From contig CM062818.1 in the NCBI GenBank assembly GCA_031772625.1, positions 1,678,610,167 through 1,678,674,166 of the forward strand: a stretch of 64,000 nt of DNA, in the 5' to 3' direction. The notes beneath the pieces were generated by a model. It searched no databases, was not told where the DNA came from, and saw nothing but the letters and a program-made list of their open reading frames with translations. Origin of the DNA: Pinus tabuliformis. Taxonomy: Eukaryota; Streptophyta; Pinopsida; Pinales; Pinaceae. Position 1 is the first letter of the stretch. Each line of letters begins with the position of its first letter. Of this stretch, positions 11,135 to 21,489 are shown in pieces. The translations under genes and the position numbers were made by a program.

Positions 11135-11371
11135 TCTATGGCCTTCTCCAGTTTGGCAGAGCTTCTGGCTATTAGAGTAACGAAAGCTCCTTGAGAGAGA
11201 GCCTATTTGGGAATAGCAAGGCCAATACCATTGGATCCTCCTGTTATTAGAACATGCTTCCCATGCACAGTTTTTAGACATGGCAAAGGCTTCCAGAGCA
11301 ATGTTACCCCCAACAAAAATACTAAAAAGAAAACGAGTAATGATGAGTATAGTTGTAGCCAATTCCATCAC
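11086..11371 (-). pseudogene. TSC10: TSC10-like exon 1 (3-ketodihydrosphingosine reductase N-terminus)
   Basis: From the ATG at 11371 the first 25 or so residues are hydrophobic (TTILIITRFLFSIFVGG), matching the N-terminal ER membrane anchor of plant TSC10. The next block, in a shifted frame, reads KTVHGKHVLITGGSNGIGLA, the TG-x-x-x-G-x-G cofactor loop of a classical SDR, and is followed by VTLIARSSAKLEKA. At least one frame change (between anchor and Rossmann fold) and one in-frame stop right after the glycine motif make it a pseudogene. The exon ends at a GTACAT donor at 11085. Introns are retained, so this is a decayed genomic copy and not a processed one. Confidence 0.8.
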
Positions 11372-11504
11372 GAGGAGAGGATCAGGGTTTTGGCAATGCC
11401 AATATTTCTTTAAACAAATGCAAGCACCTATGTATTTAGGTTCGAGAAGAGCTGGTCCTAGTTCTATTGAGAATTATATAGAACATTTATTACAGAATTG
11501 TTAG

Positions 11505-11630
11505 AGAATAATAATGTTATATGGTTGGGTTAGTGGGCTTTGTTAAAGAATAATAATGTTGTATGGTTGGGTTAGTGGGCTTTGTTAAAGAATAATAATG
11601 TTGTATGATTGGTTCAATGGGCTTTTAGTA
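11505..11630. repeat. 42-bp tandem repeat, three units
   Basis: Units start at 11505, 11547 and 11589, each opening AGAATAATAATGTT. Units one and two share a GGGTTAGTGGGCTTTG core; the third has diverged (GGTTCAATGGGC). There is no coding frame. Confidence 0.85.
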
Positions 11631-12099
11631 AGGCAGATGTGATATCAATGTTGACAGTTGGCCACCAGGTACATTTAGACAAAGTTTCCATCTTGAGGTG
11701 TTACTATTCTGGGTAGAGGACATGGGCGGCCATTTCCATCCAACTGGCGTGGCAGCACTACAATGTGAGGTTAGCTGCCATTGGCTCCTCTTATCAATTT
11801 AATGCTTATTTTTTAGAGTGTAAAATACAATGTGTCATTTTTCATTGTTTAAATTGTATTTTTTTTAATATAGGACCAAATACAAATTTTAACCATAAAA
11901 ACTTAATTTGTTTTCTATATATAGATATATATGAAGTTGATATCAAGATAAATTAGTTAACATAGATCTTCAAATAATTTATTTAACTCTCTTGTTGAAA
12001 TATTTTTTAAAAGTATAAGATTTAAACATCTGATTTACACATTTCTTTTACTTCTAATTACTTTATAACACATTCATTTTTTTAATTATATTTTACATT
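11631..12099. other. Non-coding stretch
   Basis: No gene, RNA or repeat is recognised here. The right part (11820-12120) is very AT-rich and grades into the tail side of the minus-strand LINE fragment that follows. Confidence 0.5.
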
Positions 12100-14070
12100 A
12101 TTTTTTATTTATAACATAATTTTTAAGTTTATTTTTGGATTGATAGTTGAAGAGATCTAATACAATCCAACCAACAACAAAGGTTTGGTGGAGCAAAATT
12201 AGAGTGCCCCAGAACACCATCAATGAGAGACTTTGAATCTCCATATATATGAATGCAGTCCAGAAGCCTCTTCTTGGTGAACCAGAGCAATCCCCATAGT
12301 GCCAATATCTCAGCTCTAGTATTTGTACCACTACCACCATGCCAAATTAATTTGTAATGTGTCATATTGTAAATTATGAGCCATGCCCCACAACCATAGA
12401 AGCCACCCTGTGCAACTCCATCAACAAAACCTATAGGAAACCATATATGTGGGGGAATAATCCGAACATGTAAATCTTTGATGGTCAGAGTGCAGTCCAC
12501 TTGTGTGTCCATCCATGTCCCAATGTTGTAGCAGATTATGTGTACATTAATAGGAATACCGTAAAAAATGTAAAAGTTCCTTCTTCACGAGATCTACGAG
12601 AATAACAATAAAAGAATTGACTTATGCTGACCCCCATCGAGACCCACCAACAAAGGAATTTTTCAACCGAGAGAAACTGCCTATAAGGAAGGTGATGAAG
12701 TTGTAGAACCCATAGCCATACCTGCGAGGTTGTCTTGCATTGTAGGAAGAGATGTAGTTCTATTTCAATTGACTCTCGACATAGTGGGCACCACATAGGA
12801 CCTTCGAATCCCCTCCTGCAAAGGTTTTCCGAAATCGGTATTTTATTATGCCAAGCCAACCATGTGAAGAGGATTATCTTCATGAGAACCCTCCACTTCC
12901 ACACTTTCTTAAACCAACATGGGTTAGTTAAAGAAAATTTAGTGCACATAATATACCTGTATATGTTCGTGACCACCATAGCTCCTAGGTAAAGTTTCCT
13001 AGCCCATGTGAGAAAGTCCCCCCTCTCGGCTCTGCAAAGACCCGCTTGTCTAAGATCTTATACAAATTAATTCCAATCGACCGCTCAATGACCTTTTAAG
13101 ATGATTTTTGGTGCCTCTTTCCAGATTGGATATTGCTTGCTCCAATGCCGAATGACATGTTCCAAGAAAATGTAACCCTTGACATGAAGAACATCTATGG
13201 TATCCTCTTGTAGTTGTAAAGTTGAATTGACACCCAAAACTTGGTTAATCCTGATTAAAATGTGATTTTCCTTGCAAAATGACCATCTGAGCCTTTGTAA
13301 AAACCAACATTTCACTTTGTGAAAACTCAACCAAATGTAAGATCCAGATTTGATGCCTATATTACCCCCTTTGTACTAATCAAATATGCTCTTCCCTTTT
13401 AGGTACTTCGCCAAAATGATATCCCTCCATATACCTTCACTGTATAGATCCCTCCATAGAGATTTAATCAGTAGAGCCCACCCAAAGACTCTCATATCCA
13501 AGATGCCCCAACCTCCACATTCCTTCGGATGAATGATTGTTTCCCAATTTATCAAATTATATTTTCATGACTCTCCAGTACCCGACCATAGGAAGCGAGA
13601 GAGTATAAACTAGATTCTCAGAATAATTGATGACAAAAGTGGAAAAAGATGGGCCCAATATATAGATATTTATTGTAGAATATGTTGTATGAGTGTATAT
13701 CTCCCTCCTAAGGAAATCCACCTATGAGTCCAATAATTCAATCTATATTGAACTTTTTCTAGAAGCTAAATCCAATATACCGACCTGTAATTGTTTGGAT
13801 TTAATATGAAGCCTAGGTATGTGAATCAATCGAATAGTGGTTTGGAACCAACACCAAAAATACCTACAATGAAATCTATCTCATTCCTGTCACTATTTTA
13901 AGAGAGAAGTAATGACTTACTACCATTGAGCACCAACCCAGATGCCTCCCCATATCACACAAAAATATAATGAAGTTCCATCCATTGTGATCTAGGGACC
14001 ATCCCAAAGGTATAGTTTGGCACTATTGTAGCACCAAAAATGTTGCAAGAGAACTACATGTCTACCACCC
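12100..14070 (-). mobile_element. L1-type LINE fragment: RT thumb, zf-RVT and C-terminal RNase H
   Basis: Reading leftward from about 14070, a GLVLNGSKSLLLS block near 13930 is the stretch after the RT catalytic core. GGRYTLIQHIL near 13700 and ECGGWGILDMRVFGWALL near 13520-13470 belong to the ORF2 thumb. The zf-RVT domain is at 12979-12700 (WCPLCRESIEIELHLFLQC). A complete-looking RNase H is at 12440-12129, with VDGVAQGGFYGCGAWL, then NTRAEILALWGLLW, then IHIYGDSKSLIDG. The 5' two thirds is missing, the usual 5' truncation. The left edge is AT-rich without a clean poly-A. Several frame breaks are present. It is separate from the 6785-8880 LINE, because the ORF2 parts are in the wrong order to be one insertion. 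Confidence 0.85.
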
Positions 14071-15289
14071 ACAAGTAGAATAATATTTCCATCAGATTGC
14101 TTGGAACTAATTACGTTTTACCTTGGTTGTTTCTTAATTGGATGTTGGAATGTGAAAGCTAGAATGTGTACAGTTTTGATAGTTGTCACTGAAACAATGA
14201 TACCATTGTTTATCCAATTATGTGTTAATTATTCTGATTTTTTTTGTAGTTTTCATTGGTTTGAATGTGTTATTCATATTCGTAGTCCAGGGGTTTGTAG
14301 ATTAAAATAAATAAGAGTAGTTAATAGCCTTTTTCTTGTAGATTAAATACTCTTTTGCTGATCAAATATTTATCACAAATATTTTAAGTGGACACTCCAC
14401 CCATTATCAATATTATATGATAATAGTCTACTAGGCTCAAATCAACCATGTATTATCAAATTACATCAAGTTTTTTAAGCAACAAAATTAAACCCAACTT
14501 ATTGTGAAAACATTTAGGGGGTATGGTAGAGCCATAGTTTCCTTTATGTAAGAGTAACCTTTCTCATGATTCATCCATTCCTAAGATTGTACTACTACTA
14601 CTCTGTTGTGAAAGGATTGGACCTAGGCATTCAACCTACTCAATATCATGATATACTACAGAGTCAAGACTCTTTGCTAACTAGTAGGCGTGTTGTAATT
14701 ATATATTCCATCCTAGTCTTTGAGCTTGTGTAGGAGTTTCATAGAGAAACATGTCAAGTAAAACCTTTTCAGCTGCAACTGATTGTGAAGTGCATGCAGA
14801 AAATAGAGAGACATGGTGTGGCAAGTTAATCCTTGTTGAATCATCAGATGGATACCTATGAGATTTTTTCCACAATAGTAAATCTATCCTAAAATTGATT
14901 AACAACCAATCAAACCATTAGCAGAGTCTGAAACCATTCATTTATTTTTCATGAGTAACATTCAAAATTTTTAGCTCTTTATTTTATTGTAATTAATTAT
15001 TGAATTTAGGAGACTTTTGATTATTTGTCACTCAAACTTCTAGCATTTTATTGTATTGCAATTGAAGTTGGTTGTGTTATTCATATTGGTAATCCAGGTT
15101 TGACGTCCTTAAAAATCTGAAGGGACTTTCATATGGATTTTCTCAAGTCAATATATTTATCTTTGTTTGACAATTTTTTGTTCCTGGTAGATATACCCAC
15201 CTTGGTGTGGCCATTTCCAAGCATTAGAACCTACATGTTATCACTGAAAATTCTAATGCCAAAATTTCAAAACCGCTCACATTAGTTTG
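14071..15289. other. Non-coding stretch
   Basis: I see no gene I can support. A phrase around GTGTTATTCATATT occurs twice (about 14265 and 15075), hinting at an old local duplication. Short frames such as 14699-14905 on the minus strand match nothing I know. Confidence 0.45.
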
Positions 15290-16235
15290 ATGCGCATAAA
15301 GCCTTTTTGTAGTTTCACAGCGCAACATGTTTTAGGCTGCGCTACAAAATTGGGGATTTGTTCGAATCCATAGCAACTGTCATGCAAAATAGCTCTAGGG
15401 TGGATGCATTTTACATGAGGCATGCTCTCAAGCTCCTGCGTGTATGCTTGTCATCAGTTCTGAATCTGAAGGGAAATCTCCTAATACTTCTGAGCAGTTA
15501 AAAGATTCAGCGTTCAAGGTCAATATGGAGTATTAAACATCCAACTCTTGCTCCTGCTGTAAAGATATACTCTCTTCTTCATGATATACTATCTCCCAAG
15601 GCATAGTTAACATTGTGCAGCTACTTCCAGACTGCTGCTAGGAAGAGATCAAAAAGACACATGGCAGAGACAGATGAGTTTGTGACAAATAGAAATGAAG
15701 GTGTTTTGATGGATGCATTAACTGTTTCAACAGCATATTTGAAAATGAAGGCATTGTGCATGAATATTTGTAATGAACTACGCACTGATATTGAGATCCA
15801 CAATCAACATATACTCCCAAGCTCTCTAGATCTTCCAAATATTTGTGCTTCCATATACAGTGTGGATCTTTGCAATCGACTACGGGCTTTTCTTGTTGCA
15901 TGCCCACCATCAGGCCCTTCTCCGCCTATGGCAGATCTTGTTATTGCAACAGCGGACTTTCAGAGAGATCTAGCTAACTGGAATATCTGTCCGGTAAAGG
16001 GAGGGGTTGATGCAAAGGAGTTGTTTCACTTATACATAATCCTATGGATTTAGGGCAAACGGCTTTCATTGCTTGATTCCTGTAAGCTTGATAAGGTCCG
16101 TTGGACAGGTGTCACAACACAACATTCAACAACACCATTTGTCGAGAAGATGTATGAACGCATTAAAGAGACTTTAAATGAATATGCAATCATTGTTTGC
16201 CGCTGGCCCGAGTATACATTTTCTCTAGAGACTGC
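15290..16235 (+). pseudogene. Intronless piece of a large conserved plant protein (first part of a chimera)
   Basis: Translated blocks read LFESIATVMQNSSRVDAF near 15355-15410, HPTLAPAVKIYSLLHD near 15540, FQTAARKRSKRHMAETDEFV near 15625-15680, DIEIHNQHILPSSLDLPNI near 15790-15840, RDLANWNICPVKGGVDAKEL near 15965-16020 and TQHSTTPFVEKMYERIKETL near 16115-16175. From memory these belong to a big, well-conserved plant protein of the Arabidopsis At5g65440/At4g24610 kind, whose function I do not know; the name is uncertain. No introns are seen over more than 800 bp. Two or more stops and frame changes interrupt it. It passes directly into GRAS sequence near 16230. Confidence 0.65.
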
Positions 16236-16500
16236 AATATCTGAAGGTAAAGAAGAAATGGCATCACATATAATCACAAAATTGAGAGAGACAGTCTAAA
16301 TTCAAGGAGACCCAATGGAAAGACTTGCAGCTTACATGGTGGAGGGTCTTGCTGCACGAATAGAATCTTCAGGAAACGGAATATACAAAGCTTTGAATTG
16401 TAAAGAGCCACCAAGCACTGATACTTTATCTGCCACGCAAATGTTATTTGAAGTTTGCCCATATTTCAAATTTGGTTGCATGGTGGCCAATGGTGAAATT
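16227..16500 (+). pseudogene. GRAS-domain fragment (PAT1/SCL1-like), second part of the chimera
   Basis: The translation contains AISEGKEEMASHIITKLRE near 16225-16290. After one stop it continues MERLAAYMVEGLAARIESSG (16315-16375), then YKALNCKEPP and MLFEVCPYFKFG up to about 16480. This is the LHR I to VHIID-proximal part of GRAS transcription factors of the PAT1 branch; the usual domain is about 370 residues, and only about 90 are here. The join from the preceding gene falls at a shared Glu-x-Ala-Ile stretch, suggesting a template jump at a short homology. It continues straight into MRT4 sequence. Confidence 0.8.
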
Positions 16501-17055
16501 TGTGAAGTTCAAAGATCTCAGAGACCGATTAAAGGGTAGCAGCAGGTTCTTTCCAGGATCAAACAAAGTATTACAGATTGCATTGGGGTCGCACAGCTGC
16601 TGATGAAGTCAAGGACGGTATTCATAAAGCTAGTGAGATGTTACATGGTGAATGTGGTCTATTCTTTACCAATCTACCAAAAGAAGAGGTTATGAGAATT
16701 TTTGAAACTTTTGAAGAGCGTGATTTTGCAAAGAATGGATCACTTGCAACAGAGCAGCCGTTGAGAAAACGGTTGAGTTGAATGAAGGTCCTTTGGAACA
16801 ATTCACGCATGAGATGGAACCATTTCTGCGGAAGCAGGGGATGCCAGTTCGATTAAATAAAGGTGTGATAGAATTAGTGGCAGATCATGTAGTTTGCTGA
16901 GAAGAAGAGCCAATATCACCCGAAGCATCTCGCATACTACATTTAATGGGTGTTCAATGGCTACATTCCACCTCAACCTTGTATGCCGGTGGAGTCCTGA
17001 TGAGTTTGAGATTTACAGAGATCATGGTGTGGCAAATCCTTCAGATGGTTCGTAG
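16498..17055 (+). pseudogene. MRT4: MRT4-like processed fragment (mRNA turnover protein 4), third part of the chimera
   Basis: In one frame 16510-16560 reads KFKDLRDRLKGSSRFFPGSN. It continues after a frame change with GRTAADEVKDGIHKASEML (16584-16640), LFFTNLPKEEVMRIFETFEE (16650-16715), then EGPLEQFTHEMEPFLRKQGM (16785-16845) and LNKGVIELVADHV (16851-16890). It ends with CRWSPDEFEIYRD and a natural-looking stop at 17053-17055. MRT4 is a nucleolar P0-like factor in 60S ribosome assembly. All parts are fused without introns, with about three frame changes and one stop. The C-terminus and probably 3' UTR (17056-17220) are retained, as expected of an RNA-derived copy. About 20 N-terminal residues are missing at the join. 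Confidence 0.85.
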
Positions 17056-17319
17056 TGTATGCATTAAGCATCAAATTCTTTTACAAGTTTTTGGTTCACG
17101 GTATTATTTTAATGTAATACCTCAAGTTCCTTTTGGCATAAATATTGGCTTATGAATGGGAGAACTTCTGAGAATAGTTTTCTCATTCTAGTGTTACTAG
17201 AGTTATTGGTTTGTAATATAGGTAACAAGCTCATGTTGGTGTAGCTCTTTTAAATACAATCGCACCTGCCCAATCATCCCAAAACTCTACGTTGGCACAA
17301 TCGTAAAATTCTGGGCAGG

Positions 17320-17600
17320 TAAACCCATGAATAAGGAGCAGAATATCACTATCCGGTCGTCTGGAGGACTGACAGAAGACAAGATACAGAAAATGGTGAG
17401 AGAGGCTGAGATGCATGCGCAAAAAGATCAGGAAAAGAAGGCATTAATCGATGCTAGAAATGCTGCGGACAACACGATATACTCAGTAGAAAAGCCCTGC
17501 AGAAACTTAGAAATAATTCCTCGTGAGGTTTGTAAGGATCAGTGTGATTCTGTTGATGAAAGCCAAGAAAACTCAAGAAAATGCCATAAACTTTAAATGC
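17320..17600 (+). pseudogene. Mitochondrial-type HSP70 fragment, fourth part of the chimera
   Basis: The 89-residue frame reads NKEQNITIRSSGGLTEDKIQ, then KMVREAEMHAQKDQEKKALI and NTIYSVEKPCRNL. This is the end of the substrate-binding beta domain and the start of the alpha lid of DnaK/mitochondrial HSP70. The usual protein is about 650-680 residues; about 90 are here, with no ATPase domain. It is intronless and in the same orientation as the three pieces before it. The segment between the MRT4 3' side and 17320 was not identified. Confidence 0.8.
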
Positions 17601-17793
17601 TTGAATGGGTTTCAGTCCAAAGGGGAGCTGTCAGTTAAGGCAAACTAAAGACCGGTACACAGGTGGCAGTTTCCTATGTTTCAGGGGATTGGAAAACATG
17701 GAACCTTGAAGACCCATCACAGCCACCGCCAGAAGGAGAGCAGATGTCAAAGAACGAGAACCATTGTAATTAAAGCCATCATGCATAACACGG
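17601..17793 (+). other. Further coding-like piece at the end of the chimera
   Basis: Around 17650-17760 a frame reads KTGTQVAVSYVSGDWKTWNL followed by EDPSQPPPEGEQMSKNEN. It looks like protein sequence and is in the same orientation, but I do not recognise the family. It may be a fifth captured transcript. Confidence 0.35.
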
Positions 17794-18090
17794 TGTTAGA
17801 GTCCTACTTGATTTAGATCTCTTAAAACTCCAGTCAACAGTCAGTTGTATTTATTAGTTAGTTTCAAATGTTAGTAGGTGTCATCATAGGCAGAATCGAA
17901 TTCCCCTCATGCTGGAGGAGGAATATCGATCAGTTAGAATAAGAGTTCTATATATAGCTGTAACAGAAATGTAATAGGGGTTGGAAATTTTATAACAGAG
18001 TACTGTTTTGGCTTATGTAAAGACAGAGTTCAGTAATATAATTTGACTGCTTTTCTTCTCAGGATTCATGAAGGATTTCTATGTTCAGAA
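17794..18090 (+). other. LTR-like or promoter-like stretch, uncertain
   Basis: Beginning TGTTAGAGTCC at 17794, the stretch has a TATA-like CTATATATAG near 17948 and a TAATATAATTTGACTGC region near 18032, the sort of layout seen in copia-type LTRs. No matching CA end, target-site duplication or primer-binding site could be fixed. It may equally be a 3' UTR. It matters only because it adjoins the chimera. Confidence 0.25.
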
Positions 18091-20170
18091 TGTATGATTT
18101 TATCTTTTCCTTAATGTCTTTTACAGTTGCATAGGTGTACAATCACTCAGAATTCACTGATTGTGCTCTGATTTCCTGTGTGCATTTATGAGCTGTGGTT
18201 CCATATGTGTTGTGTTTTGAATATTCAAATGCTAAGTGCCCTGACTTCTATGTAAATGCAGTACCATTGTTTACTGAAGTGTGATTGACTCCATAGGCCC
18301 AATGGAAACTCATGAAATGTTTGTCCAGCCTTTATATTTGTCATTGTTATGTCACAAGAGTTTGCCATCTTATTCTTAACCAAAATCAATAACCTTTGAG
18401 AGAGCCCTCTCAGGCTAAGGAGGCTAAGCCTTAGTCAAAAGATTGGTTTGAAACAGTTACTTGAAGTCTTCCTGGCTTGCAGCCTTCCAGGGTCTGATTT
18501 TGAGATAACACTACATATAATAAAATTTCAAAGAAACTTCATGGGGTTGACTCCCTTGCCTTAGCTTATAAGATGGATACCCACACATCATGGTGCAAGC
18601 TCATAAATTTTTCCAAAGAATGTGGATTGAACAATGTGAAGTAGAAATTGAAATTTATTTGCTTGAAGCAAAGCATGTACAAAAATTCACACGTACAGTT
18701 TTGTTTTTTTTTTTTTTTTTTTTTTTTTCATGTATCAAAAATTATGTTCGGGTAAATTAACGATAATTATGAAATCTATGTATGACACCAATCCTTCTCC
18801 TCCATTGGACATTGACATACAATAATACAGAAATCAACACATTCAAAATTAAATTATGTGCATGTAGAATGTAAAATACTGCAAGCTTTTGAACAAGTGA
18901 GACTGTTCAATATTGAAAAATGATCAAAAACGACTAGGAGAGGAGAAAGAAATATGCACCAAAACAGTGTGGAAGGAAACAATTTTAGCATCAAGTGTAC
19001 ACTTTGTAGCCTTTTTCCACTTTTTGGGAATAAATTCTAATTTCTAAGGCATAAAAATCCTTTTTCGTTTATTTATATTCTCTTTCCTCATCAAATACAT
19101 AACCATGTCTCACATAATATCATGTTGAATAAAGGAAAGCTCGTGGCTTCTACAATAAGAGTTCACCATGGTACCTCTGAATAATGAATTAAAGTTGTTA
19201 TGTTAGCTAGAAGAATTATTTAATCAATGCTCAACAAAATATTCACTTCTCTTCTATCAAACAATGTAAAGTTGCCATGTGAGTGATTGGCATTATTGAT
19301 ATATCTATTTCGTAGATCCGCTTTAAACTAGTTCATCTAATGGTAAGTTTTGAATTTGTCATTTTGGAAAAATCTTTGAATAAACCTCCTATGCCACAAA
19401 TGAGTCCAAATGCCGAAAATAATTTAAGCAAGGACAAGCAAAGCCAAATCCAATCACCCTAAGAGAAAGTGGTAAAAGACTATAAGCTTTTGATCAAGTG
19501 AGACAGTTCAATATTGAAAAAAATGCATCTTTTTGATCAAATATTTTCTACTAGAACTTGAAAGAGCATCTTTGAAGATTGCGAGGCAATTTATGTTGGA
19601 AAGGGTATAGAGTCTGCAAATTTAGCATAATTTAAGCGATTCATCTTTATCTTCTAGCTTTGAATGGAATTTTGTTCACTAATTTTTATATTCATTAATC
19701 AAATATGTCACGATTCTTCTCAATTTTATGCCTTATTACGCTTCCTTTACAACTATTGTTTTTAAAAGCTATGTTTGCATAGGCATTGAAATCAAGGCCT
19801 TGCTCTTTAATTGCTCAAAGCAAGACTTTACCAATCAATAAAACTTAAATTTATGGAATTTTAAACCTTAACACTAATTTGAATTCAACATTTTTATTGT
19901 AATTTAGCCATATTTAAACTATGGGGTGGGACTAGATTAGTTTAGCTTCACTGGGGTATGGATAAGAAGTAACGAGTTCAGTTTCTTTACCATTTTAGGG
20001 AGCTAAGCAAGTAGACCAATTAAGTGGAATGATAAGTAATTTACCAAGTGAGAATGTGAAATCAGAGTTCTAATGTAGGATTATGGTGTTTAGGGTTACC
20101 ATAAGCAATAAGTTTTCAATTAAGTGCTTCTATCCAAGGGTTTAGCATTTTTATCCACATTCCATTTTTT
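18091..20170. other. Non-coding stretch with poly-T and short direct repeats
   Basis: No gene is recognised. There is a run of 25 T at 18704-18728. There is also a direct repeat of about 42 bp, AAGCTTTTGAwCAAGTGAGA and its continuation, at 18881-18923 and 19483-19525, with a few differences. The rest is AT-rich without recognisable content. Confidence 0.5.
18704..18728 (-). repeat. 25-base poly-T tract (possible poly-A tail of a minus-strand retrocopy)
   Basis: Twenty-five uninterrupted T residues. A tail of this kind on the minus strand would mark the 3' end of a retroposed sequence lying to its right (18729 onward), but I recognise no body there. Slippage alone could also explain it. Confidence 0.5.
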
Positions 20171-20765
20171 ATGGAGGATGATTTGGTTGAATTTTTGAAT
20201 GGCTCATTGGAAGACCAACATATTTAGTTCAATCTAATGGATATACATAGTTTCCTTAACCCACTCCCATACTCATGTCCAATGGTAGGGACCAAATCAA
20301 TGGAGGTAGAAAAAAATGAACTTTTATATGAGTTAGAAATGGTTTAGATCAGATGTCATGATACCAATATTTCCTCCTTAAGAGAAGAAACGAAAACTAT
20401 AGTTGCATCACATTGGCTAGAGTATCAAGCTCCCAACTGGAAGGTTTTTAGATCGTGTACCTTAGGTAATCTGTTAAGTCAAGGAATCATTGCATACAAA
20501 TCTATTAAGGGACATAACTTTATCACAATAAGTTACTCCCCACGCATTTGGTTCAACTGGATGAACACCTTTGTATTTGATATTTGGTGAATTTGGCTCT
20601 AGGTATGCTGGAGAATGTTTTGATGAATGCCATAATCAGGCTCAAGGTTTTGTTGGTAATGGATTAACAAGTAGCCTTGTAAAGGCATTTATTCCATTGA
20701 TCCCATTGCCTCAACTCAAAAAGGAATGGGATAGGGAGGACTAGGGAATCCCCAAAACCACATAA
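20171..20765 (+). pseudogene. Unidentified coding remnant
   Basis: From the ATG at 20171 a single frame stays coding-like for about 140 codons with only two interior stops: MEDDLVEFLNGSLEDQ, then later HWLEYQAPNWKVFRSCTLGN and IIAYKSIKGHNFITISYSPR, then WFNWMNTFVF. After about 20585 the coding sense moves to another frame with GECFDECHNQAQGF and PLPQLKKEWDRED, ending near 20765. The residue mix (W, Y, C, conserved-looking blocks) is unlike random AT-rich DNA. I do not recognise the family. It could be a host gene or an unfamiliar element; no function is proposed. Confidence 0.4.
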
Positions 20766-20890
20766 AGTGTATCAAACATAAGGCAAATGTCAAGAGACAC
20801 AAGTTTTACCATGAAAAATCCAATCTAATTAGGATGTTACCATCAACACATTTACACTCTTACCATCAATCTTACCTCTTTCTTAGTTAT

Positions 20891-21050
20891 AAATTTTGAT
20901 GCCATGAATAGTTAAAATGAGAACTCCCATTTTTTCCAAGTATGTTGATAGAAACTTAACACAATTAGACCATTGACATCTACCTAGCCCCTTTGTTAAC
21001 TAGAAATTTTGATGCCATAGAAAGTGAAAATGAGAACATCCATTTCCTTT
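20891..21050. repeat. Partial tandem duplication, 113-bp spacing
   Basis: AAATTTTGATGCCAT begins at 20891 and again at 21004. Each is followed by a similar stretch (TTAAAATGAGAACTCCCAT versus TGAAAATGAGAACATCCAT). It is an old local duplication with no gene. Confidence 0.65.
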
Positions 21051-21171
21051 GCATATTATGAAGCTTTGTCAATGCATTTTTACATATACCTTGGAATAGA
21101 AAGGAGTAATACATTAACTACTTTCTTGTAAGAAAAAGTATAGATCTATAGTGAAATATAATGGATAGCTC

Positions 21172-21183
21172 TACTATTCTCAT
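21172..21183. repeat. LINE target-site duplication, 3' side
   Basis: TACTATTCTCAT directly abuts the LINE's poly-A side and matches TACTGTTCTCAT at 61155-61166 with one difference. Confidence 0.8.
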
Positions 21184-21489
21184 TTTTTTTCCATTGGAAA
21201 AAAGTAGTAATTTTCATTAATGAGGAAATCACATTTTGCAGATGCCCATGGCATATACTGTACTTTGGGCTAGAAAGCCTATCCTATTTGAGAAATCAAA
21301 ATTTGAGGTGTACTCCACGCAGGGAGACACTACTCTGTTACTGGGATTTTCAATATAAACTATTTACTTACTCTACGCAGAGAATATAAAAAATAATTGT
21401 CATGTATAAGTCTGCTTGATGATGCATATATATAAGATTATATAAAGACAGATAAACAAAAAATATGTTCAAGCTCCTTTAGAGCTAGC

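Noticed and set aside
12129-12512. RNase H frame considered as a stand-alone host RNase H gene
   Set aside because: It directly follows a zf-RVT domain and RT thumb on the same strand, so it is the tail of a LINE ORF2.
14699-14905. Minus-strand 68-residue frame
   Set aside because: No recognised motif, no splice or start context, and chance length for this composition.
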